Below are positions 16,117 to 23,988 of a stretch of DNA of 26,297 nt, piece after piece; position 1 is the stretch's first letter, and each line of letters starts with the position of its first letter. This DNA is from ASMP01 sp041484115 (lineage in GTDB: Archaea > Nanobdellota > Nanobdellia > Pacearchaeales > GW2011-AR1): positions 1 through 26,297 of the forward strand of contig JBGPHA010000004.1 of assembly GCA_041484115.1 (NCBI GenBank), written 5' to 3'. Under the pieces are notes generated by a model, which saw only the letters and a list, made by a program, of their open reading frames with translations, ran no database searches and had not been told where the DNA came from. The position numbers and the translations under genes are program-made.

Positions 16117-17400
16117 TTATCCGCCTTCCGGCTGTTTTATCTGAAGGAATGCAAGGAATAATACATTCATTATAGAGACTCCTAGAACCATAACGATAGT
16201 TATCGTTCCTGTGCTCAGTGAAATTCCTAAGCCGCTTACTCTCATCATCATCAAGACGAGCATGAGAATCATTGGCGCAGCTATGACTACGCTTATGTAT
16301 ATGTCCATGAAAGTTTCTGCAGCCTTCGCCTCTTTTTCAACTTCAAGTTTGTGCTCAAAAAGAAGACTCTCTGATCTCTCTTTAAAAAATTGCGGCAAAT
16401 CTCCACCAGAGTTTATACTTGTTGCCAGTCCATTATACAATTCTCTAAGTTTTCTGCTCGGACTGTTAAATGCTGCGTCTCTCAAGGCAGTCACAAGATC
16501 ATAGCCGTAAATATTCACTTCATTCAGCAGTTTGGTAAATTCCTTTGAAAGATTAATATATTCTCCAGTGGATATTATTATTGCAAATATTTTGCTTGGC
16601 TCTATCATTGAGTTTGCTATAGAGGACATGTGAATTACTGCAAAGGGAAGTTCATGATTAATCTTTTTTTCTAAAGAACCTTTCTCCAATGAAGGAAAAA
16701 AATATGTGAAAAGATAAGTTCCCGCAGGAACGATAAAAAGAATCATGAATACTTTCAGGAACCTTACTCCAATACCCTCTTTCATAGGAACAATAAAAGG
16801 AGGAGAAACCACTACATTGAAAAAAAGAAAAAAGATGGTTATGAAAATCGCAACAAAAAACGAAACAACTGTTGTGAAAAACATAAAAGATATATAATTT
16901 GCAGGAACAAATTCTAAGTTCGCCCTGATTAAATCCTCCCTCAGCATACGGAATTTACCTTTCTTTACGAGGGACATTGAGGTTTTAGAAAAAATACTGC
17001 TCGCAATTTTTACATATATGTTTGGTTTTTTTTCTTTTTTCTTTACAACCTTTTTCTCTTTCTTTTTCATTCTTTTCAAGGTAAGTTTTTCAAGGCCGGT
17101 AGTTTTTTCTTTTTTCTTTGTCTCCTCTTTCATGGGAACAATGGTTATATTAGACGGCACCTTAAGAGCTAAAACAGGCTTATAAACGCTTAACGGTTTA
17201 GGCACAGATATTTTTTCTGTAGCATTAACAAATTCCTGGCCTGATTTTCTCAGGGAAGCTACCAGCGATTCTATCTGCGATGAAATCATCTCCCTTTCCT
17301 CTGTATTTTTAGAATCCTTGAGCTCTTCAGAAAGGTTGTTTAGATCTTCTGCTATCTTTTTATGAACTTCAAAATTTTCCTTTAGTTTTTCTATAGCCAT
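16117..17400 (-). CDS. T2SF-domain pilus platform protein (TadB/FlaJ-like) with long cytoplasmic N-terminus
   Basis: A 427-aa polytopic protein. Residues 1-65 look like a coiled coil. Residues 85-127 are Lys-rich (KKKEKKVVKKKEKK). Transmembrane helices lie at about 170-197, 215-235, 366-387 and 397-419. The T2SF core is at 250-360, with LPFAVIHMSSIANSMIEPSK, a motif typical of TadB/FlaJ-type archaeal platforms. It lies 2 nt downstream of the 62-aa coiled-coil gene and 9 nt upstream of the TadC-like gene. The basic N-terminal extension is longer than in typical TadB proteins and could contact the ATPase or the small coiled-coil protein. Confidence 0.88.
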   Translation of the reverse strand: MAIEKLKENFEVHKKIAEDLNNLSEELKDSKNTEEREMISSQIESLVASLRKSGQEFVNATEKISVPKPLSVYKPVLALKVPSNITIVPMKEETKKKEKTTGLEKLTLKRMKKKEKKVVKKKEKKPNIYVKIASSIFSKTSMSLVKKGKFRMLREDLIRANLEFVPANYISFMFFTTVVSFFVAIFITIFFLFFNVVVSPPFIVPMKEGIGVRFLKVFMILFIVPAGTYLFTYFFPSLEKGSLEKKINHELPFAVIHMSSIANSMIEPSKIFAIIISTGEYINLSKEFTKLLNEVNIYGYDLVTALRDAAFNSPSRKLRELYNGLATSINSGGDLPQFFKERSESLLFEHKLEVEKEAKAAETFMDIYISVVIAAPMILMLVLMMMRVSGLGISLSTGTITIVMVLGVSIMNVLFLAFLQIKQPEGG

Positions 17401-17402
17401 TT

Positions 17403-17591
17403 TTATTCAATAATACTGTCTATCTTTCTTTGCATCTGAATTATATCTTTTTTTAATAAATTGAATTCCTCAGAATCACGCCTGATATATGCCCATTCAA
17501 ATTCTTTTATCTTGTTTTCTAAAATTTTTATAAGGTTATTTATCTCTGAAATTTCGCCTTCTGACAAAGAAATTTTATCACCTTTTTTCAT
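17403..17591 (-). CDS. Small coiled-coil protein in the pilus operon
   Basis: A 62-aa charged helical protein (SEGEISEINNLIKILENKIK then LLKKDIIQMQRKIDSII) with heptad-like spacing and no membrane segment. The stop is 2 nt before the platform protein's ATG, and a TATA-like TATTTAATAACAC lies 25 nt before its own ATG. No family is recognised. Its position between ATPase and platform genes suggests a cytoplasmic assembly factor that might pair with the coiled-coil N-terminus of the platform protein (inference). Confidence 0.7.
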   Translation of the reverse strand: MKKGDKISLSEGEISEINNLIKILENKIKEFEWAYIRRDSEEFNLLKKDIIQMQRKIDSIIE

Positions 17592-17609
17592 AAGGAAAAT
17601 AGGGAAAAA

Positions 17610-17622
17610 GTGTTATTAAATA
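17610..17622 (-). promoter_or_regulatory. TATA-like promoter before the 62-aa gene
   Basis: The minus strand reads TATTTAATAACAC, centred 25 nt before ATG 17591, inside the 67-nt gap after the ATPase. It could give the platform genes their own promoter. Confidence 0.4.
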
Positions 17623-17658
17623 TTTTCCTTCATGCAATCTGTAAAGAACTTTAAACAA

Positions 17659-20600
17659 TTAAGCAACAACGCCAAGCTTCTGCAAAATTTCCTGAGGCTT
17701 CTTGTAATACTGGGTTATTATGTCTTGGAACTGTTGGTTATCAAATACCTTGTTCTGATAAAGAAGATAGAGCAGTTTTACCCTGGTTTTAAATTCCGTA
17801 TCCAGCTCTTGGAGGGTTATTCCATATCTCTTCGCAATTTTTTCAAATATCTTACTGTTCTTTTTGAAGTAAAAGCTGTCATCACTTGGATTCCAAATGA
17901 AAGGAGTGTTTGTCAGAGCTACACCTTCTGAAGTTACATTTATTATCTCAACTATTTCCTTCAGCTTTCTTGTTTCCTGTTTTTTTGCTATAGCGTGAGT
18001 CATTATACATACACAATCCAGGACATTAAGAAGAGTTGGAGAAAGCTCTATAGGCGGTGTCTCCAATCTTTTTATCACAGTATCTACAGAATCTGCGTGC
18101 ATTGTGCTTATGGAAGAATGTCCTGAAGCCATTCCTTGGAAAAGAACATAGGCCTCTGCTCCACGAACTTCCCCTACAATAACATAGTCAGGATTTTGCC
18201 TGAAAGAACTTTTTAGCAATGTGAACAGGTCTATTTCACCCAGAGTTCCTACTCCTGTAGCATTTCTTGTAACGCTTGGAAGCCAGTTATCTCTTGGAAG
18301 GTTAAGCTCTCGGGTATTATGGACAAAAATATTATTGCACAGGAATTTTTCATATTTGGGGATGCTTAGGTCAAAAACTTCTATCTCATTTGAACTTATT
18401 TTTTTTACACTTTTAACACTGTCCCAAAAAATATCATTATGAGATATATCATTAAATTCAGATCCTGTTGGGGCAATCTGCTGCATATAGTTTCTTCCCA
18501 TTCTTTGCAGCCCTTTGAGATATCTTGATTGAAGATTTATTTCCAACAATCTATTAAGCTGCTTCATCTTTTCGGGGCTTATAGGAACCACATCTGAAAC
18601 AGTATGGTGGGCTTTTTTATTCATGCTGCCCAATACCTTATTCTTCCTTTCCTGCAAAAATCCTATTTCCTTAAATTTAGAGATGTTTTCAGAGCTTGAT
18701 ACAGACATGTTCATGCATTTGTCCTTTCTGTTAAAATCATTAATTCTTGAGATTATTCCTAACCTCAGGAAAAGTGCCTGTAAATCAGAAAGAAGTTCAT
18801 AACTCTGGGAAGAACATGAAACTTCTGCCTTTTTTACTGTTCCATCAGCACTAAAATACCCTCTTATAAAGTGTTTTATCTGCTCATTTGATAGATTCAA
18901 TATAAACTCTGGAACTTTTTTTGTATCTGAATACCCATCAAACCCAAGTGCATATTTCATCATTTTATAGAAAACACTGCTATGGATTCTTAAAGAAACT
19001 CCTCCATCATTCATTCTAGAAAATCCAGCCCCAATATAATTTTTTATTTTCATAAAAACATCTATACATTCTTGATCTATGTTTGATAAGATCACGGAAT
19101 TCCCGTTATAATTGTCGTAGCTTCCATCTCCAATCCACAACCCACAAAACTCAAGGAATTCTTTGCTGATTTCAAAAAGAACAGGTATGGATGATTTATT
19201 CTTGCTTTTTATCCTGATTTGAGACAATTCAGCATGTGAGAATCTCTCCCCCAATTTCACAAATTCTTCAACCTTTATCACACTATTTTTCTTCCACCAC
19301 CTGAATCTTTCTTTTTTAATCCCAAGTTTTTTATAGTTGTATTTTTCAAGCATTTTTTCTATAGGTTCTCCCTGTAAAAAATCATTCCCAAAGTTTTCAA
19401 GATGATCTATAAGATTAATCCATTTTATTTCCTTCCCTTCTATTGGAAGAGATCTAGGAACAGCAATGAATGATTTATTTTCCTTCAATTCCAGAGGAGT
19501 TACCTCTTGAATAGAATTATCTTCCCCCAATGTGAAAAGAGAGTGATCTTTTGTCACCTTTATTTTTCTTCCAGTTCTTGTTAGGACTTCATAAATTTCT
19601 TTTTTTACATTATGTTTTATATAATTACTTGGTTTTACAAAGATAACTTTTCCTTTTTCATTAAGAGTCATAACCTCCGCATCTATCTTTTTTTCAACAA
19701 ATTCTTTTATGGTTATGTTTCTTATCTTTTCTCCTTCTTTTATGATAATCTTAGAGTCTCCTGTAACACTATCTTCTATGCTTACGACCCTTGCCTCAGG
19801 CGGTATGAAAAAAGCAATAGCATTCAGAAGGCTTGTTTTTCCAGAAGAAGTTCCTCCTGTAATTAAGATGTTCATCTTGTACTGAACAAGAATCCAGAGA
19901 TAAGCGAGCATCTCAGGGCTTAGAGTTTTGAAAGCTAAAAGTTGAGGAGGAGTCCATGGAGTTTTCGTGAATTTTCTTATAGTGAATGTTGGCCCTCTAC
20001 TGGTTATGTCTTTTGTGTATGTAGCATTTACCCTGCTTCCATCAGGAAGGGTCGCATCTAAGATAGGAGATGAATAAGAAATATATTTTCCACTTCTTTG
20101 AGCGAGCTTTTCAACAAAACTTTCAAGCTTGTCTATACTTTTGAAAACCAGATTTGTTTTGAGATTTCTGAAAATTCTATGAACTATGTAAACATTGCTG
20201 TCAGCCCCATTGCACTCTATATCCTCAACAAAATAATCCCTGAGCATTGGCTCTATCTCATTGAAGCCGACAAAATCTCTGATTAAATAATAATATATTT
20301 TTTTATAAGTATCATAGGAAAAATTAAAACCGAGTTCAACTGCGATAATCTTGAATCTTTTATCTATGTATGCTAAAAGTGACTCAGTGTCCTTTTCTAC
20401 AATTACGTCAAAATCTATCAAATCCCTGAGAGCAGGAAGTATTTCTTCGAGATATTTTTTTTCTGTTTCTGTCAATACAGGCTCTTCTATGGAATATATT
20501 ACTTCATATTCTGTTGGATCCCAGTATATGTGAATAAAAGTAAATGGTGATATGACGCTATATCTGACATCTATAGTTGTCTTATCTTTTATTTTTTTTA

Positions 20601-20661
20601 ATGGAGGAACTTCTGGATTGAAATCTACTTTTACTCTCGGATAATCTTGTATTCCTGGCAT
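17659..20661 (-). CDS. Pilus assembly ATPase (TadA/VirB11/GspE-like) interrupted by an intein
   Basis: A 1000-aa precursor. The mature ATPase would be about 515 aa and powers pilin assembly at the membrane. The Walker A GGTSSGKTS is at 269-277. SIED and TRELNLP are separated by the intein. Asp/Walker B NPDYVIVGEVRG (823-834) and the His-box SGHSSISTMHADS follow. The N-terminal domain contains the usual IECNGADSNVYIVHR and LPDGSRVNATY stretches. I chose ATG 20661 because GGAGGTG lies 8 nt before it; the TTG two codons earlier sits too close to that site. The start is 2 nt after the stop of the upstream pilin. No part of the ATPase reading frame is broken, so splicing should restore it. Confidence 0.95.
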   Translation of the reverse strand: MPGIQDYPRVKVDFNPEVPPLKKIKDKTTIDVRYSVISPFTFIHIYWDPTEYEVIYSIEEPVLTETEKKYLEEILPALRDLIDFDVIVEKDTESLLAYIDKRFKIIAVELGFNFSYDTYKKIYYYLIRDFVGFNEIEPMLRDYFVEDIECNGADSNVYIVHRIFRNLKTNLVFKSIDKLESFVEKLAQRSGKYISYSSPILDATLPDGSRVNATYTKDITSRGPTFTIRKFTKTPWTPPQLLAFKTLSPEMLAYLWILVQYKMNILITGGTSSGKTSLLNAIAFFIPPEARVVSIEDSVTGDSKIIIKEGEKIRNITIKEFVEKKIDAEVMTLNEKGKVIFVKPSNYIKHNVKKEIYEVLTRTGRKIKVTKDHSLFTLGEDNSIQEVTPLELKENKSFIAVPRSLPIEGKEIKWINLIDHLENFGNDFLQGEPIEKMLEKYNYKKLGIKKERFRWWKKNSVIKVEEFVKLGERFSHAELSQIRIKSKNKSSIPVLFEISKEFLEFCGLWIGDGSYDNYNGNSVILSNIDQECIDVFMKIKNYIGAGFSRMNDGGVSLRIHSSVFYKMMKYALGFDGYSDTKKVPEFILNLSNEQIKHFIRGYFSADGTVKKAEVSCSSQSYELLSDLQALFLRLGIISRINDFNRKDKCMNMSVSSSENISKFKEIGFLQERKNKVLGSMNKKAHHTVSDVVPISPEKMKQLNRLLEINLQSRYLKGLQRMGRNYMQQIAPTGSEFNDISHNDIFWDSVKSVKKISSNEIEVFDLSIPKYEKFLCNNIFVHNTRELNLPRDNWLPSVTRNATGVGTLGEIDLFTLLKSSFRQNPDYVIVGEVRGAEAYVLFQGMASGHSSISTMHADSVDTVIKRLETPPIELSPTLLNVLDCVCIMTHAIAKKQETRKLKEIVEIINVTSEGVALTNTPFIWNPSDDSFYFKKNSKIFEKIAKRYGITLQELDTEFKTRVKLLYLLYQNKVFDNQQFQDIITQYYKKPQEILQKLGVVA
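18316..19770 (-). mobile_element. LAGLIDADG-type intein (485 aa) in the pilus ATPase
   Basis: The insertion separates the conserved extein SIED from TRELN. Block A is SVTGDSKIIIK, with Ser as first residue. Block B is TGRKIKVTKDHSLFT, with the TxxH histidine. Two endonuclease motifs follow (FCGLWIGDG, and IRGYFSADG about 95 residues later). Block F/G is EVFDLSIPKYEKFLCNNIFVHN split around the end, with penultimate His, terminal Asn and a Thr as the +1 nucleophile. Both acidic residues of the LAGLIDADG motifs (Asp in each GDG/ADG) are present, so the endonuclease may still be active. Ser1/Asn-end/Thr+1 is a spliceable combination. Confidence 0.93.
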
Positions 20662-20663
20662 TA

Positions 20664-21233
20664 TCAAATCACCTCCGTGTTGATTATTTCTAATCTTTGA
20701 GAATCTGCACCATTGTCAGCTATTAAAATATTATATGGAGTAGGAGCCTGGCTTATCGTTTTCACGTCTTTTGTCCCCATATAATTTAAATCATACTCTC
20801 CTGTATAATCAAGAGTGAGAGTTACTATATTAATTTTACCCTGTCCTTGCGTATTGACGATTATTTTTCCAATACTCACATTTTCTCCAGGCTGGCTATA
20901 CTGATATGTGCTTTGTAATTGAAAAAAAATCTTATTATTGATAGCATCTATTGTCATAGTACCTTTGTTTATTTTAATTTGCGGAACTCTCTGATTGCCT
21001 GGACCTCCTAAATTTCTTATTAAAGAATCCACATCTTGAAGAACGCTTATAGACTGTTCTATTACTCCCTTATCTCGAGTTTCATTTATTTTGGGAATAA
21101 CAAATGCGAGAACAAGTCCCATCAGGGAGAATGCAATTAAAGTATAAATTACAGTTTCCACCCAGACTTGCCCTCGTTTGTTCGTGCCTAAATGGACGAA
21201 TCTTTTTCCGAATAGAAACCTCTTTTTATTCAT
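20664..21233 (-). CDS. Archaeal type IV pilin-like protein upstream of the ATPase
   Basis: A 189-aa prepilin-like protein. A 20-residue basic leader ends NKRG, followed by QVWVETVIYTLIAFSLMGLV, matching the class III signal peptide pattern (Gln at +1, Glu at +5). The leader is longer than the 5-15 residues of the other pilins here. The exposed domain is beta-rich (KINIVTLTLDYTGEYDLNYM). The gene ends 2 nt before the ATPase start, so the two are coupled. It shares the extended promoter seen at other pilin genes (21251-21263). It may be a major pilin or a minor pilin priming assembly. Confidence 0.85.
   Translation of the reverse strand: MNKKRFLFGKRFVHLGTNKRGQVWVETVIYTLIAFSLMGLVLAFVIPKINETRDKGVIEQSISVLQDVDSLIRNLGGPGNQRVPQIKINKGTMTIDAINNKIFFQLQSTYQYSQPGENVSIGKIIVNTQGQGKINIVTLTLDYTGEYDLNYMGTKDVKTISQAPTPYNILIADNGADSQRLEIINTEVI
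20670..20676 (-). promoter_or_regulatory. Shine-Dalgarno GGAGGTG for the pilus ATPase
   Basis: A strong site 8 nt before ATG 20661, within the end of the preceding pilin gene. It decides the ATG over the nearby TTG at 20667. Confidence 0.75.
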
Positions 21234-21250
21234 TTATAATTAAGATAAAA

Positions 21251-21263
21251 ATAGTTTATAATA
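21251..21263 (-). promoter_or_regulatory. Shared-type promoter of the pilin-ATPase genes
   Basis: The minus strand reads ATTATAAACTATTTTT, centred 24 nt before ATG 21233. The AAACTATTTTT part matches the promoters at 23967, 25351 and (with one change) 25715. Confidence 0.55.
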
Positions 21264-21276
21264 TTTTTCCTTGCTG

Positions 21277-21789
21277 CTATGCCAGAGAAGAACAGCTGTC
21301 AAATTGGTTTATAGGAACAATGCCACCACACATTTCTCCGTTGATTATAGGGGCTATTTCTATTTTTGTTGGTGCAGGAAAAGAAGCAGGAAGAGTATAG
21401 ATGTATGAGAGACCCTCGTTTTTTCCAGGGAGGCTCATATTTGTTGGTTTTGTTCTGTTGAAATATTGCAGTTGAGCAGGATTGTCTCCAATTATTTTAA
21501 AACTAACGCTTCCCCCGCCTCCAGTTATTGAGACTAAAATGTCTTTAATTGTACTTATGTCACCTACATTTATTGAAAACCATAATTCATTTGCACTACC
21601 ACTATTATTATAGCAGGTATATGCTGGATTCAGTTGAACTTTATCGGAAATTCCTAAACAGGCTTGTGAACTTTGGATATTTTTATGCACTAAACTGTTG
21701 ACTACTACCCAAACCAAAGATACTACTCCAATAGTTATTCCTATAAGAATTACTGTAGCTAAAACTTCAGAAATCCCTTTCTTATTCAT
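21277..21789 (-). CDS. Archaeal type IV pilin
   Basis: A 170-aa pilin with a short leader MNKKG and then ISEVLATVILIGITIGVVSLVW (Glu at +3), typical of archaeal pilins of the DUF1628/Pilin_N group. The head is beta-rich, with a GGGG turn and several Cys that may form disulfides (CLGIS, YTCYNN, MCGG, DSCSS). Its ATG overlaps the upstream pilin's TGA (ATGA), so the two pilins are translationally coupled and probably made in fixed proportion. A separate promoter for this gene is not visible. Confidence 0.85.
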   Translation of the reverse strand: MNKKGISEVLATVILIGITIGVVSLVWVVVNSLVHKNIQSSQACLGISDKVQLNPAYTCYNNSGSANELWFSINVGDISTIKDILVSITGGGGSVSFKIIGDNPAQLQYFNRTKPTNMSLPGKNEGLSYIYTLPASFPAPTKIEIAPIINGEMCGGIVPINQFDSCSSLA

Positions 21790-22247
21790 AATGTTATTAC
21801 TGCTCCATACTGCGGATCACAATCATGTGTTCTTGGTCCTGTACTAGATGTTCCTCTTAAAACAGGGATTACTGTGACTTTTGTTGCACCAGATAAAGAA
21901 GAGCTTATGTCTCCGGAGAAGACTCCTCCTTGGTTTAAGCCTTCAGCAGGCCAGTTACTTAAGATACTTGTTATCTCCGGAGTGCTAAAGCTTCCAGGTT
22001 TTTCTATCTTGAGTTTAAAGCTATAGATTGGAACATTTCCTGTATTTGAAAGGAACAAATCTGGAGAAGAATAACTGGAATCAAATGCCACATCCTTGCA
22101 TACTAGATCTACATTTGTTCCCCCAAATTTTGTTATAGCTTCCTGTGTAAGTCCACGAAACCACAAAAAGATTATTAATCCTATAACGACGACCATTGCA
22201 ATTAATAGGGTAGTTGCAATAACTGGTGAAACTCCTCTTTTATTCAT
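21786..22247 (-). CDS. Archaeal type IV pilin (DUF1628-like)
   Basis: A 153-aa pilin with leader MNKRG and N-terminal helix VSPVIATTLLIAMVVVIGLI, a classic archaeal pilin start. The head domain carries the DLFLSNTGNVPIYSFKLKIE motif common in archaeal pilins and archaellin-like folds. The gene overlaps the following pilin by 4 nt (ATGA). A TATA box TTTATAAAATC near 22260-22272 precedes the ATG. The absence of added tip modules makes it, with its partner, the best candidate for the main pilus subunit. Confidence 0.87.
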   Translation of the reverse strand: MNKRGVSPVIATTLLIAMVVVIGLIIFLWFRGLTQEAITKFGGTNVDLVCKDVAFDSSYSSPDLFLSNTGNVPIYSFKLKIEKPGSFSTPEITSILSNWPAEGLNQGGVFSGDISSSLSGATKVTVIPVLRGTSSTGPRTHDCDPQYGAVITL

Positions 22248-22297
22248 TTTATTTTAATGCGTTTTGATTTTATAAATTTTGGTATATTTTTTATAAT

Positions 22298-23452
22298 TTA
22301 ACCAGGAGTACAGCAGCACGTGTCTGCATTGCCCCCTGAGCAGAGACTATTTCCATAAGTTGCATTTGCACCAGAAATATTTCCGATGTATACTTTACTT
22401 GGAGCACATTGATTTGAATTCTGTACGCATGAGAATGCGTTTGAATAACCTGTGAAAGTATCACAGTAATCCCCACAACTATTAAAGCTTCCACCAGCAC
22501 CCCCTTGCAGGCATGTGCTTGGTTGTCCTTGACAAATCCATCCACCTTCAACTTGACAAGAACTTGAACAACCATCTCCAGGAACAGTACCCCCATCATC
22601 ACATGCTTCACCAGAATTGATGATACCATTTCCACAATTAGAGATACACTGACCAACTATGCATGAAAAACCACTTTGACAAGTTCCATTAGTTCCAATA
22701 GGACAATTTACTTGTCCGCAGCTTCCATTTGCTGCTGTTCCACATTTTTGCGTTCCACATGGATCTGCAACCGGTATACAATTCGTAGAAATACATTGTC
22801 CAATTGCATCACAGAAAAAACCAGTTCCACAATCATTATTGAAAGTTGGGCAGTAGCTACCACAACCATCAGGGCCGCAAACTTTTCCAGAGCAATTTGG
22901 TATGCATATTGAAGGTGCTGTAATAATCTGTTTAACTACAGCTCCACTGCAGCTTACAAATCTCTGTCTGTTGTTGTTATCTACTTGGAATCTTGTAGGA
23001 ATCACAGTGATAGAATATGGTTTTCCTATTTCAGTAGGTATATCAAAAATATTTGTTTTTTCGTTTCCTGGACTAAGAGAATTGGAATTTAACCCATTTA
23101 CAGAAAAAAGAACAGCATTTCCTAATTTTTTTCCACCATAACTTTCATTCAGATAAGTAGATATATCAATAGTCTCTAATGTCTGGCCTGAATTATTGGA
23201 AGCATGGATGAAATATCCTCCAATATCAAATTGTCCATTATTTTTAGTAGTCAGGCTTAATTGTAAGGTTGTATTATTGTAAGACAATCCTTTCATAAGA
23301 ATAGAAGTTCCATCAGGGCAGTTTAGGGCTTCTGTAGGAGCATAACTCCTCAACCATACAAATACTATTGCCCCTATTACAATACCAAAAACTACAAGAA
23401 GCATATAACCAATAATTTCGCTCACTCCTTTTTTATTATCCTGTAACGACAT
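22298..23452 (-). CDS. Cys-rich pilin with multi-module tip
   Basis: A 384-aa pilin with about 30 cysteines. Leader MSLQDNKKG, then VSEIIGYMLLVVFGIVIGAIV. Residues about 40-180 form a head domain homologous to that of the 447-aa pilin (both contain FDIGGYFIHA and NN plus the RQR..VSC end). Then follow a GKVCGPDGCGSYC-type repeat, further Cys pairs, a DUF4215-like module (273-314) and a Cys-rich end finishing TCCCTPG. I chose ATG 23452 because GGAGG (23461-23465) lies 8 nt before it; the upstream ATG at 23473 has no such site. The gene overlaps the preceding pilin by 17 bp. It is probably a pilus-tip adhesin stabilised by disulfides. Confidence 0.85.
   Translation of the reverse strand: MSLQDNKKGVSEIIGYMLLVVFGIVIGAIVFVWLRSYAPTEALNCPDGTSILMKGLSYNNTTLQLSLTTKNNGQFDIGGYFIHASNNSGQTLETIDISTYLNESYGGKKLGNAVLFSVNGLNSNSLSPGNEKTNIFDIPTEIGKPYSITVIPTRFQVDNNNRQRFVSCSGAVVKQIITAPSICIPNCSGKVCGPDGCGSYCPTFNNDCGTGFFCDAIGQCISTNCIPVADPCGTQKCGTAANGSCGQVNCPIGTNGTCQSGFSCIVGQCISNCGNGIINSGEACDDGGTVPGDGCSSSCQVEGGWICQGQPSTCLQGGAGGSFNSCGDYCDTFTGYSNAFSCVQNSNQCAPSKVYIGNISGANATYGNSLCSGGNADTCCCTPG
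22547..22581. repeat. Cys-module DNA repeat, copy 3
   Basis: The same 35 bp in the Cys-rich pilin, an otherwise unrelated protein about 8.5 kb away. A more diverged copy of the module is in the 447-aa pilin at about 24517-24642. Confidence 0.9.
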
Positions 23453-23948
23453 AGCTCTTTCCTCCAACATCACGAGAAATCACGAAAAACAAATTTTCTC
23501 CGCTTTTTAAAGTGAAACCATAAGTGTTTTCATCTATTTTCATTGTAATGCTAGTTATTCCAAGAGGATTAATGCTGGAAAAAAATGCTCCTGAAGAAGA
23601 AGTAACTTGAGAACCTTGTAGGAGAACAGAGTGTGCAATATATTGGTATCCTTTAAGTGTTATGTTGTCCTGATTTCCAAAAATAAAATAAAGATTCTTA
23701 TTTGTAGATTCGGTATCTATGTATCTCTGCGTAAAATCAATTAAGTACTGATTCATCTGCGCTTGGCTCAACCCATTGTTTATTCCATAATCAAGAACTC
23801 TTCCCCCTTCTATATTTAGCTGATCTCTCAGGCTGTTTAAATCCAGATATTCGTTCTTATTGGAATAATTTGAAACAGCAACGATACTTATTATTATTGC
23901 AGCAATAATTATCGCAGAAACGAGATAAACTTGCCCTCTCTTTTTCAT
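23436..23948 (-). CDS. Small pilin-like protein
   Basis: A 170-aa protein with leader MKKRG and then QVYLVSAIIIAAIIISIVAVSNY. It has Gln at +1 but no Glu at +5, so it is a divergent class III substrate. The domain that follows is mixed helix (LDLNSLRDQLNIEGGRVLDYG) and strand (ITSITMKIDENTYGFTLKSG), without cysteines. It overlaps the following Cys-rich pilin by 17 bp and carries the shared promoter at 23967-23979. It could be a minor pilin that partners the tip pilin. No closer family is recognised. Confidence 0.78.
   Translation of the reverse strand: MKKRGQVYLVSAIIIAAIIISIVAVSNYSNKNEYLDLNSLRDQLNIEGGRVLDYGINNGLSQAQMNQYLIDFTQRYIDTESTNKNLYFIFGNQDNITLKGYQYIAHSVLLQGSQVTSSSGAFFSSINPLGITSITMKIDENTYGFTLKSGENLFFVISRDVGGKSYVVTG
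23461..23465 (-). promoter_or_regulatory. Shine-Dalgarno GGAGG for the Cys-rich pilin
   Basis: GGAGG on the minus strand, 8 nt before ATG 23452. It lies inside the preceding gene and shows that the pilin starts at residue MSLQD, not at the earlier in-frame ATG. Confidence 0.65.
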
Positions 23949-23966
23949 TCATAAAAACAAGGAAAA

Positions 23967-23979
23967 ATAGTTTATTAAT
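23967..23979 (-). promoter_or_regulatory. Shared-type promoter of the small pilin-like gene
   Basis: The minus strand reads TTAATAAACTATTTTTCC, centred about 26 nt before ATG 23948. It is almost the same as the promoter at 25351. Confidence 0.6.
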
Positions 23980-23988
23980 TTAGTGATT

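Noticed and set aside
18221..19866. Splitting the ATPase into separate genes with a free-standing homing endonuclease between them
   Set aside because: The frame is continuous and the junctions carry intein splicing residues, so an in-frame intein explains it better.
20662..20667. TTG 20667 as the start of the pilus ATPase
   Set aside because: It lies only 2 nt from the GGAGGTG and overlaps the upstream stop; ATG 20661 has the right 8-nt spacing.
22291..22656. A 121-aa minus-strand frame inside the Cys-rich pilin
   Set aside because: It is a shifted-frame shadow of the Cys module; the same kind of shadow appears at 12008-12289 and 24504-24689 because the module DNA is repeated.
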